DNA from: Hyposmocoma kahamanoa
Taxonomy: Eukaryota > Arthropoda > Insecta > Lepidoptera > Cosmopterigidae
Direction: 5' to 3'
NCBI RefSeq assembly: GCF_003589595.1
Contig: NW_020653772.1
Coordinates: 849,762 to 913,761, forward strand
Length of the DNA: 64,000 bases
Numbering within the stretch: position 1 is the first letter of the stretch; each line of letters begins with the position of its first letter. The translations under genes were made by a program, and so were the position numbers. Shown here piece after piece: positions 21,669-34,270 of this stretch. Under the pieces are notes generated by a model, which saw only the letters and a list, made by a program, of their open reading frames with translations, searched no databases and was not told the DNA's origin.

Positions 21669-22139
21669 TTTGAAAGACATTCAAACATGTCTAAAGGGAA
21701 TTAGTTATACTGTCCAGATGTTCTACGGCTCTACCACCCTAAATTATTCTCATTTCACGCTCCGATACGTAAGGGTCGAAACCGCCCTTAGATTTAGGGA
21801 ATTGGGTCATAATCTTATTTGATATCGATTAGGAGTTTTAGGGGGATGAACGTTTTTTTTTTGGAATGGTTCTTGGAGACAATTCGATTAATGTGGTATT
21901 CGAGAAGTTTTGTGGAAAGGGTTATTTCGATTTTTTTTTTCTATGGAACATGTTTTAGATTTTAACGGCTGTTATTTACGTACTGTTTTAAAATTTAATT
22001 TAAAACAGGAATGTAAATATTTCAAAACAGCCGAGAAAAACTATAACATGCTGCTCCCCTGCAAAACTTTTCGAAATGACGCTATCGTCGATTCTACAAT
22101 AAATATCATAATGCAACCGTCGAAGAAGGTTCAGCACTC

Positions 22140-22245
22140 TTGGAAGTGTTCAACAGGCATTCCATGACCAGGACCATGGCCCAAAAACCTTCTCCTTGGA
22201 ACAGACTCGTGCCTACCAGTACGGCGTAAGCTGATGCCAGTAAGC
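22140..22245 (+). repeat. RTE-type LINE 3' tail, degraded
   Basis: TTCCATGACCAGGACCATGG, AACAGACTCGTGCCTACCAG and TAAGCTGATG resemble the 3' end of RTE-like elements also seen at 26385. Weak. Confidence 0.35.
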
Positions 22246-22860
22246 TAATGACGAGAGCGAAGCTATTTTAGAAAAGATCATTCCTCAAATTTGCTATTCC
22301 AACGAAATTGGAATTATTTCGAATTTCGAATTCGAAATCGTAAAAAAAGAAAAAATTAAATTTGAATTCGAATTTGAATTTTTTTGAGTTTCGAAACACT
22401 ATGAATCTGGAATATGTGAAATTCAATTTTGTAAAGAAAGTGAACAGCTATAAAGCGCTACAGGAGATTGAAGGAGGCTACATCGACAGGAGACCTGGGT
22501 CTTAAATAATAATGACGAAAAATTCGGAACGCGGAGTCTCGCTTGCTCAATAACTTATCCCACAAAACAGTACCACGAATAGGAAAAAATATTAATTTCT
22601 CTAACCTACTTAGGCTTAAAAAGGGAAAAATATATCCGCTATAAGCTGGTCAGTAGAAAAAGGCACCTTACTATATATAGACCTAATATCCAACAAGATT
22701 AACAATTTCTACGGACATACGATCATTTCTATTGCAGTGATAAAACAAGAAACTATGGCAGGCAATTTTATATCATTTGGTGTTTCGAAAAACGAAACTC
22801 TCGTCATCTTTTCCTCTCTTTATTTTTCTTTTTAGAAAAAAAAAAACAAAAGACCTGCAT
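22246..22860. other. Unannotated intron with TTCGAA-rich low complexity
   Basis: 22310-22400 is built from interlocking AATTTCGAATTCGAAAT words; the remainder shows nothing. Confidence 0.5.
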
Positions 22861-22869
22861 ATCGTACCA

Positions 22870-23120
22870 ATGACATTCTTGTCACCGTGGTGAAAAGATT
22901 TGTCAATCGAAACAAATATATACGCTTCTATAATAAGATTCCCGTTAATTACAAAAAAAATGTATCTTTGAAAGTTAACTACAAATATAAAGATAATTAT
23001 GACATTCTATTCCAATACTGTAACGTTCTAAATGTTTATGATAAAGTACATTTAGCAATTGTATCGGAGTACCAAGAAAAAATTCCATTTTTGGAGAAGA
23101 AACAAGACTATCAAGACTAA
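22870..23120 (+). pseudogene. Possible LINE C-terminal relic
   Basis: A 77-codon frame with YIRFYNKIP, the same words as at the end of the 236-560 relic, followed by a Lys/Tyr-rich tail. Very short; similarity could be chance. Confidence 0.3.
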
Positions 23121-23639
23121 GTATATTGCATAGCAATCGTACATTTATAATCTCCAAATTATAACAACGTATATGGTAGGAGAATATGGTCATTTATACT
23201 TCCAGATGTGTTAAACAGGGTACCAAAGAAGTTAGTACAAATATTTGAATCAACAAATAAAAGTATATGTACCAGATTGATTAGACGACACTTGGCTAGG
23301 GGGTAATATTATATAAGAGCTGTGTAAGTAAATATACTAGATTTTGAAATAAGTAATAATGTTAAGATGTCGCTGTGGTTGGAATTTACAAAGGTGCATA
23401 AATTTAGAACATAAAAATTTTACCTTTAGTAATGTGAAATAACTTTTATAATCTTTCGAAATAAACAGTTTAAATTAAATTTTTTTTTATTCAAAATTTG
23501 CCATTGACGAGGTTGAAAACTGTAGTGAAACAAAAACTTTATACTAGCAGTCAGGTGTTCAGCTTCTGCGTACTTGGATGACAAAAGTCTGTGGTAATGA
23601 CCGGTTAACTTCAGCTTATCATCCAAGGCAAAATTGCTG

Positions 23640-23800
23640 GAAAGCGAAGTGTTGGTAGAAGGTGGCCTGGTTGAAAAATTTGAGGGAATGGTTCGGTTGC
23701 AGTACCACCTCGATCTTTAGAGCGGCAGCCTCTAAAGTCAGGATTGTCATGATGTTGTCCAACCTCCGTAACAAGACAATCCCCAAAAAGGAAAAGAATG
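23640..23800 (+). pseudogene. RTE-like ORF2 C-terminal relic
   Basis: Translated GRRWPGWLKNLREWFGCS then FRAAASKVR and a downstream NLRN match the conserved end of many insect non-LTR polyproteins (RR..WL.N.R.W.G....LF..A.....R....NLR). No upstream domain. Confidence 0.6.
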
Positions 23801-24354
23801 ATCGGTTTAGCTCTTACAGGTTCTCTCGGTCCATGATGTTTGATTAAATGTTTCTTTACAAAGAATAAAACTCTAGTGGTTCCTACAGTTTCTTGCTCAT
23901 TCTTTTCAAGGGAATCTATCTTACTAATGACCAGTAGAGTCTAATCAATATGATATTTCAAGTGTAATTTGCTTACCAATAAAATTTGACTTTGTCTTAA
24001 TCATAATAAAGTAAGTCTTATCGGCAGATATCAATTTTCAATTTTGAAAAAAGCAAGGAAGCCACACATTACATCAAGTGTATGGATCAACAAAAAGATA
24101 CAAGAGATATACCGCAGGCAGGATGTGCTCCGGACGTAAAGCGCTCCCACGTTTTAACGTATTACATTACGAGTGGAGTACACATTAATATGGACAGACA
24201 GGTTTTTTTCAACAAGAGTTACACAAAGATAAACATTTTCATTTACTAACATGCCACAGTTTAAATACAAAAGAAAACAAAAGCAATTTTTGTCCTTAGC
24301 AGTAAACAGACGCCTGACTCAATACATTTTCAAATGAAATGAAATTGAAATATT

Positions 24355-24472
24355 AAGGTTCTTGAATATCACGATGTTTAATTACCATGATATTCAATTA
24401 TTTTCGTGCAATCACTTCGCGAGTTTATTATAATTATTCATGAATGAGATCGAACACAAAGGAAAATTCCTT
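24355..24472 (-). repeat. tRNA-derived SINE, family 2, 3' end
   Basis: TTGAATATCACGATGTTTAA, GATATTCAATTATTTTCGTG, ATAATTATTCATGAATGAGA, GATCGAACAC, as at 34275. Confidence 0.6.
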
Positions 24473-24954
24473 CGATCCAGCTGAACTCCCAAACAAAAAA
24501 AGAATACCAGGAATAGCAGGAACATTGTCAGATGGTAGTTCTTTGAAATTTCGGCCTAAATTTCACTATGCCTACCCTAAATCACAAATTCCTAATAATC
24601 CCTCTACAAACCTTAGTAGTACTACTTTTGTTGTGGTTAATAGACATCGGTCATTTTCCCATGTGACCAGCCGGTGTGCGATAATCGCTTATTAATCATA
24701 CTTTGAATCGTTACGTCATCTTTACTAACGATCAGTTCACGAGCGTTCAATGAGTCATTCTTTTGTTTGATTCTTTGGAACTTTCTTTCTTCACTAAAAT
24801 TGATTCAAGTAACTATCACCGCGTTTAAATTACTGACCAGTGTGTTTATTATTAAATTAAAATCAACTTGTTACACCTAGTTTATAGTCTGCAATATATT
24901 CAGCCCGCTTAATGTTTGGCCAGACACAGTGAAACTATACTTCAAAATCAAATT

Positions 24955-25040
24955 CACAAAAACACAGTAATGCTGACATTACTCCTTGGCGGCAGAAACT
25001 ACTACTAGCAGTACTTCCCTGGACGAACTCTAAGGTAAGC
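24955..25040 (-). repeat. SINE-like repeat (GCAGTAATG family), 5' end
   Basis: ACAGTAATGCTGACATTACT, TTGGCGGCAGAAACTAC, GCAGTACTTCCCTGGACGAA. Confidence 0.75.
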
Positions 25041-25269
25041 AAATTACACCTGCAATCGTCATGTTGATTAAACTCTGCTGCATATTCGTAAGGCAGATTC
25101 CCCTAAGAAGAATGATCAAGAAACTTTAGGGGTTGCTATTTGTAAATACACGTTTGTACACATTTATCATTTACTTCAAACGTCAGATCGAGACAGACAA
25201 CCTGCAAGAGCTAAATGGGTCACTACCACGGATTTTTGTTTTCCAAGTACGCAGAACATGTATAATAAT

Positions 25270-25554
25270 CATTGACGTCCAATTATATGGACGTCGGGTC
25301 CGCGCTAAAAAGTGTCCGAACTTATAGGGCGTGAAAATCGTATACAGAGCGTCATTCACACTTTAGTCTTCGTTTGTTCGATTGACAGCGAAGCAAGCAA
25401 AATTAGACAGTACTGAGATGACATTACAATTTAAATTCAACGTTTTAGCTTTTTCATATTCCTTTACATGTCACTACGTTTAAATAGGTTGACTTGGGAC
25501 TTTTTTTCGTGGTTTTTGTATTAGACCCGTCGTCCATTTATTTATAAGTCAATG
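25270..25554 (-). mobile_element. CATTGACTTACAA MITE, copy C (285 bp)
   Basis: Inverse orientation to copies A and B. The left end has a small change (CATTGACGTCCAATTATATGG). Flanks ATAATAAT and ATAATAAC agree at 7 of 8 positions. Confidence 0.9.
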
Positions 25555-25607
25555 ATAATAACCTTTAAACTTAATTTGTTACGTGTCAACTTCTTTAGAC
25601 TGTTTTG

Positions 25608-25800
25608 GCCTAACCATAACAGTTGCAGTGCCATTGGAAGCTTTAATCCGCAAAGATCTGAAGGACACTGCCACTGCACCCGTCACCCGGAGACGTAAGT
25701 TGACGAATCTCGGGTGCCAGAGCGGGCTCTTCAAAATTGGACGCAATAATGCTTGGCGGCAGAAATAGGAATGGTGGCAGTGTTTGCCTGATTTTGTTAT
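25608..25800 (-). repeat. SINE-like repeat (GCAGTAATG family)
   Basis: CATAACAGTTGCAGTGCCAT, AATCCGCAAAGATCTGAAGG, GACACTGCCACTGCACCCGT, AATGCTTGGCGGCAGAAATA. The central palindrome is partly deleted. Confidence 0.8.
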
Positions 25801-26380
25801 GTCTATCGAATGACGTTCTAATTCATCTAAGTCAAAATTTGATTTCGAAGTGCGATTCGACTGTGACTCCGGTGTTTATTGGTCAATTGTCTGAACCAAT
25901 AAGAAACGTGCGATTTCAGCTAACTTCGTTCGATATTTAAATTATCTGACAACACGGACAACTCGTTATACGTCATGCATGATTGAAGACCATTCTGGCC
26001 CAATACAGATTGCGAATTTTACTTCTATAAGAAGTTTATTTCCACTAAACAATAACAAACAAATGCAAACAGAGACCTTAGAATTTCTCGGAAATTATGA
26101 GCGAAATCTAATTTGAAATTTAGTATGAGCTTTTCGGTGAAGGATCTTTTTTAAATTTATTAAACACGCATTTCAATAGCATTTTCAAGTACATACAGTA
26201 TTGTAAAGACCGTAATGTTTGACTCAATACTGGTGAGGTCATCTATAACCAGATACAAAATTTATATGTACTAAAAAATTAAGCTACACTAATAATTAAT
26301 CTAAAACAATAAGTGGGTATCTCATTAAAACATTGTGATGTTACCTGCACGTCAAAGGTTCACAATACTCGGAAAACGTG
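25801..26380. other. Unannotated intron DNA
   Basis: AT-rich; no gene or repeat recognised. Confidence 0.45.
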
Positions 26381-26384
26381 AAGA

Positions 26385-26495
26385 TCCCAGTCAACATTGG
26401 GCCAACGTGTCAGATTATGGCCTAAGCCCTCCCCTGAGAAGAGATCCGTGCCCAGCAGTGGGATGTATAAATGGGTTGATGATGGTGATTCACAA
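26385..26495 (+). repeat. RTE-type LINE 3' tail
   Basis: AGAAGAGATCCGTGCCCAGC, AGTGGGATGTATAAATGGGT and TGATGATGGTGA are the typical end of RTE-like ORF2 (CPAVGW-like) running into a TGATGA-rich 3' end. Confidence 0.65.
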
Positions 26496-26984
26496 ATGCA
26501 CGTAACATAGTAAAACAAGTTTTAGGTAATACCGCCTCGATCTCTCATTGAGAAGCAACGGTTTTTCCACTGACCTGCCACTTCATCTGTGAAATGAATT
26601 TATTACGATCGAATATGAGATACTATGAAACAAATAAAACTAGGGTCTCTATTTTTAACTTGCAGCATTGAAAATAAAAACTTAGAGGCCCACCATAACG
26701 GTGTCTTTTCCGTTCTCACGACGGAGTGGGTAATTGTCACTTCTCTTTTTATAATATCGATGGCGACGCCATATTTATACTTTTTTGCGCGCGTTTTTCT
26801 TTTTTTTTTATGCAATTGCCACTGGTCGTACAGCGATTGTTCTTTTTAATTTTAAAAGCTTTAAGTAGTTTGTTGTAAAGCTCTTGTTGCTTTTCGTGGA
26901 TTTTAAATTAGTTATTGTTGTTAATTGAAGTGTTTGTTTCGGCTGATTGTCATTTTAACTTTAGTTTAGTAGTCTTAGCTTAGT

Positions 26985-27256
26985 TCCGCTTTCACGCCTA
27001 AACCGCTGAACCAATATTGATAAATTTTGGTATACAGATAGAAGTGTAATGCTTAGAATAAAAAGTGCACAGGAAAAGTGCCGACGCAAAATCTTGAAAT
27101 AGAAAGATTAGTTGGTTTTGGTTTTCTCGTCGACAAAATTATGCAACTTGGAAACTAAGTCTAGAATGATTTTAGAAGAAGTTACTAGGCTTCCCGAAGT
27201 AAGTACTTCGAGAATAAGCATTCTACGCAGACGAAGACGCGGGCACCAGCAAGTTA
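26985..27256 (+). repeat. Helitron-like repeat, 3' end
   Basis: TTTCACGCCTAAACCGCTGAACCAAT, then TTTTGGTATACAGATAGA, ending CTACGCAGACGAAGACGCGG..CAGCAAGT before TATT. The hairpin-plus-CTRRT-like end resembles lepidopteran Helitrons, though the terminus is degraded. Confidence 0.4.
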
Positions 27257-28690
27257 TTAATAATTGAAACTATGAATTGAAGTTTTTAATTTACTACTTA
27301 ACATTATTCCACAAAAACTTTGTACGAAGATCACATCTACAACAACACTGCGGTATGCTGTTCGTGTACTTATTTCTTCATCTCAAAGCTATGGGAAATA
27401 TATGATAGAAAGAGGTAGACATATTGTAATAAAGCAAAAGAAAGAAAGAGATCACTGGAAAACATTCTAAACCGGTACTTTTAAATGTAGATACCTACTT
27501 CAAATTTTGGAATGCCGATTTTGTTAAGGTATCTATTGGATCCGGAATGTTGATATTATTGATTTTAAATCGATATTCCCTGTCCGTTTTACAATAAAAA
27601 AATTTCAGAAGGTAGCAAAAGAATTCGTCGTTTGTAACTTTTCAGTTTTGCTATTTAAATATACATACCATCTACGTACCGATTAACCACAGAATCTCGT
27701 CTCGATTTAGCTACATATTTTTTTTTATCACGTAGCAATACGAACGAATGTAACCAGGATAAAAACCTCAACAGAACTGTTACTTATAATATTTACTAAC
27801 AACACCAAAAAAATGTTTTCATAAACAACCCTGACAACAATATTAATGTAGTCCAGAAACCAGTATCCAGAGTTATAATACAGTTACAAAGTTTAAAAAA
27901 AGAACGGATACGTTCGTTTCATTCACAAGAAAGCTAGTCAAGGACAACAGGGTTGTGATCGTTTTATTTTTAACTGTAGTTAGTTACAGATAAGGTATGG
28001 TTTTGTAATTACTTGACGGTTCTCACGGTAAGAGATGAAGGATTAAAACAAGGTATAGTAAACTAGTGTTTATGTTTCTATAAACTCTCAGAGTACCTAT
28101 ATTCGATTCCCGGTCAAACAAATTTATGTAACAAATTTTTCGTTATTTAACCGGCGTTTTTATAAGTACGTTAAAAGAAACCTGCGCACAACGGTGAAAC
28201 GCGTATGAAAACAAACAACAGATCCCTGCACAACGGTGAAATATATATATGGGTGCATAAACAAATTAGCTTTACGAGTTTGGATGGACTGGCATGTGTT
28301 AAAGAATCGATAAGATTTGTCAAGAACGTAGCAAATTGGGGATCCGTAGCTCAGCCTACCCCAGTGAAAGACAGGCGTTATAGAATGTATGTATCTAACC
28401 TAGATCACAATCTTAATGTAAATGCAAAGTAGATATAGCCAAAATCATGTACAGTATGACGAAACGATGTTGCTTCGATGTCGTAATAGACATTCACGCA
28501 TGCTATGTGATTGCCGTTAGTCTTGTTAGTATAGGTGGTTTTTTTTTTAAGTTTTTTGGCTTGAGACGACAGTCTAAAATAACTTTTATAATGTAAACAC
28601 TGAATTTGAAGCTTCACTAATTTGATCATTCCTGTAAGTTTTAATTGTTATTAGCAACAGGCGACATAATTTTGTAAAATGTCACGTGCG
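27257..28690. other. Unannotated AT-rich intron DNA
   Basis: No gene recognised. GCACAACGGTGAAA occurs twice, 43 bp apart (28187 and 28230). 28095-28115 has a lone box B-like TTCGATTCCCGG. Confidence 0.45.
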
Positions 28691-28694
28691 GAAC

Positions 28695-28945
28695 GTACAC
28701 CGGGGTAAGCGACACGCTTGTCCATGACAGTTGCAGTGTCACTCAGAGCTTTAAATCGCAAAGATCTAAGGCACACTGCCACCGCACCCGCCCTGCACCC
28801 TCGGACATAAGTCCTGTATGCCTGTAATTTCACCAGTACCTTTATTACCCTTCAAAACCGGAACGCTAACACTACTGCCTGGCGGCAGGAATAGGTAAGT
28901 TGGCAGTACTTCCCCGGACGAACTGTTTAATATGGAGTTCCACTG
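28695..28945 (-). repeat. SINE-like repeat (GCAGTAATG family), near full length
   Basis: GTAAGCGACACGCTTGTCCA, GTTGCAGTGTCACTCAGAGC, TTTAAATCGCAAAGATCTAA, TGTAATTTCACCAG, CCCTTCAAAACCGGAACGC, GGCGGCAGGAATAGG, AGTACTTCCCCGGACGAAC. Confidence 0.88.
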
Positions 28946-29354
28946 CCATTACACTTCTTCAATCAACTTGTTATTTACTGAATATCGTCAGAAAAATCTT
29001 GTTAATTTCAACAACTGACCTCTGAACCGACTCAATTAAGCGGTGGGCCTGCAGTAGATTCCTAGACTAATGGTATAATAGTCCCTAGTTCAATCTTTCT
29101 TACTTTTATTTATTTAAACCGCATCTTTTATAAAGGGCTGATGCTATCTATAAATACAATCTCTTATTATGGAAAATATTTTGCATCCACTTCTGAATTC
29201 GCGTTAAGTGTTGCAATAAGAAATATAAATAACAATGTAAGCACACTAGACCCGCTATATGCTCTATCAACTAAAAACCTGTTCCATAATAAATCTTTGA
29301 TATCAATTTTATCTGTGCCGAGGTTCTGTAACTAACTGTTAATCTTCAGTCTGT

Positions 29355-29465
29355 GTGTGGTATCGTCGTGCGCGCATTCTCACGGTCCGCGGTGCGCCCG
29401 CGCAGCCGCGCCGCTCGTGGGAACCTCACCTTTCCTCGCCGCAAGTGTCATTCGAGCACATCCAT
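29355..29465. promoter_or_regulatory. CpG-rich islet inside intron 1
   Basis: About 110 bp rich in CG (GTCGTGCGCGCATTC, GTCCGCGGTGCGCCCGCGCA, CGCGCCGCTCG) in AT-rich DNA. On the minus strand ATGACACTTGCGGCGAGGAAAG|GTGAGG would form a tiny phase-1 first exon compatible with neur exon 2. It could equally be the 5' end of a retroelement. Confidence 0.3.
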
Positions 29466-29564
29466 TTGTTTATAAACACTGGCTATCGATTTTATCGGTG
29501 AGTATAACGATAAGTATTTGTGTAGAACGAAAATTCTATCAATGAATTTGTTGTTGAATTAACA

Positions 29565-29795
29565 TGTTCCGGTTTTGAAGGGTAAGGGTGCTGGTGAAGT
29601 TACAGGCACATGGGACTTGTCAACTTATGTCTCAGGGTGACGGGCGCAGTGGCAGTGCCTCTCAGATCTTGGCGAATTAAAGCTCTGAGTATCACTGCAT
29701 ATGTCATGGACTGGCGTGTAGCTTACCAACAGGTGCGCCATGTATTCGTTCCGTCAATTGGCATTAAAAAAAAATATTCTAAATGCGAAAGTAGC
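29565..29795 (+). repeat. SINE-like repeat (GCAGTAATG family), lacking 5' palindrome
   Basis: TTCCGGTTTTGAAGGGTAAG, GGCACATGGGACTTGTCAAC, GGTGACGGGCGCAGTGGCAG, AAGCTCTGAGTATCACTGCA, ending TTGGCATTAAAAAAAAAT. Confidence 0.88.
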
Positions 29796-29799
29796 TCTG

Positions 29800-30014
29800 T
29801 TATCTGTTTTCACGCCTAAACAGGTGAACCAATTTTGATGAATTTCGGTATAGAGAAAGGTGGGACCTAGGAGAAGGACGTAGGCTAGTTTTTGTTAAAA
29901 AAACAAATCTCGAAAAGAGTGAAAAAGGGGATTAATGTTTGTATGGAAAACCATTAAAACTATGAAAATCACTTGTTCTACGCCGACGAAGTCGCAGGCA
30001 CCAGTTTAGTTACT
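29800..30014 (+). repeat. Helitron-like repeat, 3' end
   Basis: TTTTCACGCCTAAACAGGTG, TTTGATGAATTTCGGTATAG, GAGTGAAAAAGGGGATTAAT, ending CTACGCCGACGAAGTCGCAG..TTTAGT. Same family as 26985. Confidence 0.4.
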
Positions 30015-31500
30015 TATATAATCGAGTCGATTATAAATTGCTACACTTATTCGATTCCAAAGTCAACACACGAATACAATAAAAATGTTTTTCTTAGAAA
30101 GAAAGAGTTTATTCCGTTTCCCAAGAACACGCATTGTAAAAATGAGAAAAAAAACAGGTGTACCAATATAATAATTACAAATGTCCGCATCCCGGAAGCA
30201 AAAGCACCTTGCGAAACACAATGAATAATTCAAATTCAGAACATGTTCGTATAACAAATTTAGAATTTGCAGTCGTGAAAATCGTATTTACTTGTATTTT
30301 GTTTAACTTTGTGGGAAAGCGACTGCAATTTTGGTTGCCATTTCCCGGATTGCGAAATTATGATTCTTCAAAAGACGAATTTCGTATTGTGGACCGTACG
30401 ACTTTCAACATAAAAGAGATATTTATTGGAATTTTTTTATTGTTATGTGTTTAACACGTATTCTGTAACTCCCAAGCTTTTTAGAAACTGACGAAATTCA
30501 AAATTAGGATTTTAGTTTTTGCTACTTTAAAGGCTTTAACATCTGGTTGCCAGACGGAATTACTTTTTTTCTTCAATACTTGTTTCGCTTTGTCCTAAGG
30601 AAGAACACATGTTATTTTCTTTAGAATAATGCTATAACCAATTATTGTTAAATTCATTGAAAAACATGTATGACTCAAATGTTTGCACAGTGCGCTTTTC
30701 GGTTCCCGGTAGGATCAATTAACGGCCGCTTTCTACATTTGATCCTGAATCTAAGATTGTTTTCTATCCTGATTTTATTCGATCCATCGATCGCTGCCGG
30801 ATCTGTATTTCAATATGTCTATCTCGGCTCTAGCGCCCTTAAAAAAAAAAGGATCGGTCGTAAATTTACTCCCTCTCTGACGTTTAGTTCCACGCAATCG
30901 GAGTAAAAGATCATTACATGTATTTGTGAATAAAATTTCAAGTGTAAAATATTTAAACCGTAAGTACGTCAAGAATGACGTGTTTCGAGCAACAGAACAT
31001 AACGTCTATTGTCAAACGGGAGGGACGACCATATAGGATAGAAAAAAATAAAGGGAAACAACTCATTTGGGGGTTTGAGTATTTCTACGTGTGGGGAATT
31101 AAGAGAGTTCATATTCCCCAATTTCCGGCAGCAAGCAGAATTGTTTTCCTTGATTTTTTAGGGATTTTATGGCTTGGGCGAATATCGGCTACTTAACACA
31201 TATAAATTGGCGAATTAACTTCACAAACACTGCAAGTGACCATCCAAATGTCACTAGGTGTGCATTGTGGAAACGGAAAACCCCGCACCACCTGATTTCA
31301 TCATACCTCAAGAGCAACTACCACCAGGTTGCGATCTGCCGTGGTCCGTGTGGAAGTCCTTGGAGGCGGCGTGCTTGGATTGACTCGGGATTCGTTAGAA
31401 CGGGCCGATACGGGTATTTTAGTTCGAGATTCGTATAATTTCGCGTTTTAATCTTTTATTAACGTACAATAGCACTATTCTATTCCACTTTAAATTAGAT
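30015..31500. other. Unannotated intron DNA
   Basis: Short frames only. 31260-31430 is somewhat GC-richer (CACCACCTGATTTCATCA, GGAGGCGGCGTGCTTGG), but no protein family is recognised. Confidence 0.4.
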
Positions 31501-31504
31501 TTCA

Positions 31505-31945
31505 CATAATCTCAGTACGGAGTACTAAAAAAACCGATCACAATAGTACGTGGAATTACATCTATTTGCCAAGTTTTATTTAAATATTCCCTTGTTCGCC
31601 ACCATACAGGACTTGACACAGGAGATAATAAAAATCGGTTCTCACTACTCAAAGTATATTGGGAGAGAAAAACGCCTTGAATTGGAGAATAGTAAAACCA
31701 ACCATTAAAATAATTGCTCCTTAAGTAAAATTTAAGCGGTATTTATAAAAATGAATGTTCATGCGTGATCAGCCACCCGAAAAGGTGAATGATTTTCTTC
31801 AAAATGAAATGGGACCACAATGGATGTACCCTCTTTCCAATAAAAAAAGAATCATGAAAATCGGTTCACAAATACCGGAGTTATTGCGTAACATACATAC
31901 ATACAGTCGAATTGAACCTCCTTTTTTCAAGTCGGTTAAAAATTA
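31505..31945 (+). repeat. GAAGTCGGTTAAAAA family repeat
   Basis: CTCAGTACGGAGTACTAAAA, GTTCTCACTACTCAAAG, TTCATGCGTGATCAGCCACC, ACCCTCTTTCCAATAAAAAA, ending TTTTCAAGTCGGTTAAAAA. Same layout as 16795-17220. Confidence 0.8.
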
Positions 31946-32309
31946 ACAAGTAGTAGCTGTGAATAGTCATGTCTATTAGATTGAAGTCGTTGATTTAACA
32001 CAAATAAAAAATTCTGTATATTTACAGCTCCCCCTTGGTCAATGCCGATTGATTTAGATCCAAAAGAAGTTTCATTTCCGAAGCTACTTACTTGGGTTTA
32101 TGTCTTTGGTGGTAGTTGATATTGATATAGCAAAAACATAATACTGATAACACTTTCGATATAGGTGATAATTTTAAAAGGCGTTTCATAGTAGATTCAC
32201 TTTACATGTTTGTTTTGTAATCAATTTTAAATTCTATTCTCTGTCAATTGAAGTTTAGTTTTCTTTTTACTTTTCTTTTGACCTAGTCTTAAACTGGGAA
32301 ATTCCCTCT

Positions 32310-32550
32310 ACGTTTTTAACCGACTTCAAAAAAAATTAGGAGGTTCTGAATTCGACAGCATTTTTTTTGTGTGTACATTACGCGTTTACTCCGGCATTTG
32401 TGAACTGTTTTTGATGATTATTTTTTTGTTGGAAAAAGGGTACCTCAATATTGGTCCCATTTAAATTCGTAGAAAATATTCCACTTCTAAAGGTGGCAAC
32501 CTAGGGCATGAATCCGGTTTCACTCACTTGCCGGTAACCGATTATTTGAA
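32310..32550 (-). repeat. GAAGTCGGTTAAAAA family repeat
   Basis: Begins TTTTTAACCGACTTCAAAAA, then GGAGGTTCTGAATTCGACAG, TTTGTTGGAAAAAGGGTACC, ATGAATCCGGTTTCACTCAC, CGGTAACCGATT. Confidence 0.8.
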
Positions 32551-32649
32551 TACTAGTGACGGGGCGAACAAAACACGTGTCTAGTGATAAAAACACACTT
32601 TTATTTGTGCTCGATGTTAGTATTAATAATTATAGTAATTTCACAAAAA

Positions 32650-33200
32650 AGTAATTGAAAATCATGTCAGTGAAACAAAAGGTGACGCATTATCTCACAC
32701 CGGGACAGTTGCTTCAGCTGTGCCAAACACAAGTCCGGTCGTGTATGGAGTATAGCTGCCACTTATGGGATGGCTCTGCTAAATATCAACTGGCCACCTT
32801 GGATTCAATTGGCAAGCGTGCCAAGAGGCATATAGCTGATTCGGAATTAGTGGAGCCTTGAACACCGCCGTAAAATTGCTTGCTTATCGGTATTCTACAG
32901 GATATATCACGGAGAGGGTGCGATGGAAGTGCATAATTTGATTCCGCCGTCCCCTTTCCATCATCGGGGGACTAAACGTGGGCGGAGATTCCATCCCTAT
33001 GTTGTGGATATTCCCAGGTTTCCTACGACGCGTTTCGCTTCCACATTTATACGGCGAGCGGAGAGAATGGAATTCCCTGCCTGCGGGCGTATTCCCCGAA
33101 CGCTATAACATGGACCTTTTCAAGGCGAGAGTGAATAGGTATTACTTAGGTGTGCATGCTACATCGTCGACCTCAATATCATTTTCCACCAGGTGAGATG
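32650..33200 (+). pseudogene. LINE ORF2 C-terminal relic
   Basis: In successive frames: LCQTQVRSCMEYSCHLWDG, IGKRAKRHI, VFYRIYHGEGAMEVHNLIP, RGRRFHPYVVDIPR, then EWNSLPAGVFPERYNMDLFK and ARVNRYYLG. This is the conserved tail after the reverse transcriptase of an insect LINE. Frameshifts separate the pieces. Related sequence lies at 55190 and 60070. Confidence 0.8.
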
Positions 33201-33444
33201 GAGTTATTTATCAATAAAAAAAAACCGTAATGACGAAAAATCGGAATCAAAACCAGAAAGCAAAACGTATTAAGAAATGAAAATTTTGTGGAAATTCTGG
33301 ATGGATTTTTTTTATAATAATAACAATTCATTTAATTGTTAAAAGCACAGGTCATATAGAATTTGACATGTACAAAATAATTATACATTCATGCGCAATA
33401 TTTATCACGAAAAATGAAAAGGAAGGCCCAAAATGTGTAACTCT

Positions 33445-33600
33445 GATGTTGCTTATATCCATACACTGATTACTATACGGTGTGCAAACACGATACCTAA
33501 AAATTTTCACTATAGAACAAAAACACGAACTTACTTCGAAACCTTACACGAAAACCGCTGTATTCCATGGGTACTTTATATACCGGGTGGAAATTTGTAA
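33445..33600 (+). repeat. TGGCTTTGGTTGAATCCGCA repeat, 3' part
   Basis: CACTGATTACTATACGGTGT, CGATACCTAAAAATTTTCAC, GAAAACCGCTGTATTCCATG, as in 11540-11700 and 17640-17780. Confidence 0.75.
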
Positions 33601-34270
33601 TGCCACCTGGAGGGAAAGTACTCTAAATACTGGAGAAAGAAATTTTTACTTAAAGGAAACAATGCTTTATTTTTTAAAAGAAATAAAACTGCATTCATTT
33701 TTGCATGACTTTACGAAACCGTTTGGTACATAATAACTCATTTTTTCATAATTTTGTTGATTGGATCCTTTTTGTTTAACTATGTCCAATTTTGATAAGG
33801 AGGGCAGTATCACATAATTACCTGTTAAGACCTCCAGCTTTATTATCACAGGTTTCTTCTTACGTCTTACGTCCTTGATAAATAAGTAACACGCGACTAC
33901 AACGTCACACATTTTTGTAATAAATAAAAATATATAATGTTTTTTTGCGTTTTAACAAACTGGCACACAGATCACCGGGCCTGCGCGTGAGTCCAGAATA
34001 ATTCTAATTAAATACGAATACTTTCAAGAAATGACTGTTCACCTAGATTTTGCAATTAGTAACTGCGCGAATATGTTTGAAGCGTTTTCAAATTTTATTT
34101 AGATAACAAATAACTTTTAGGGTTCCGAAAACCAAATACCGTTACCATCGTGCGCGATAAAGTATTGACGATCTCGTTTGTTCCACGATGTGTACTGTGG
34201 GCCACCGAAACTCCCGGATTCTAAATTAGAAATAAAACATATTTTTTATCTAAATCATGTATTTATAATT
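33601..34270. other. Unannotated intron DNA
   Basis: No gene or repeat recognised beyond a start CCGGGTGGAAATTTGTAATG that may be the end of an unknown element. Confidence 0.4.

Noticed and set aside
30158..30454. 98-codon plus-strand frame with a hydrophobic end
   Set aside because: No family similarity; the hydrophobic tail is what AT-rich DNA typically encodes.
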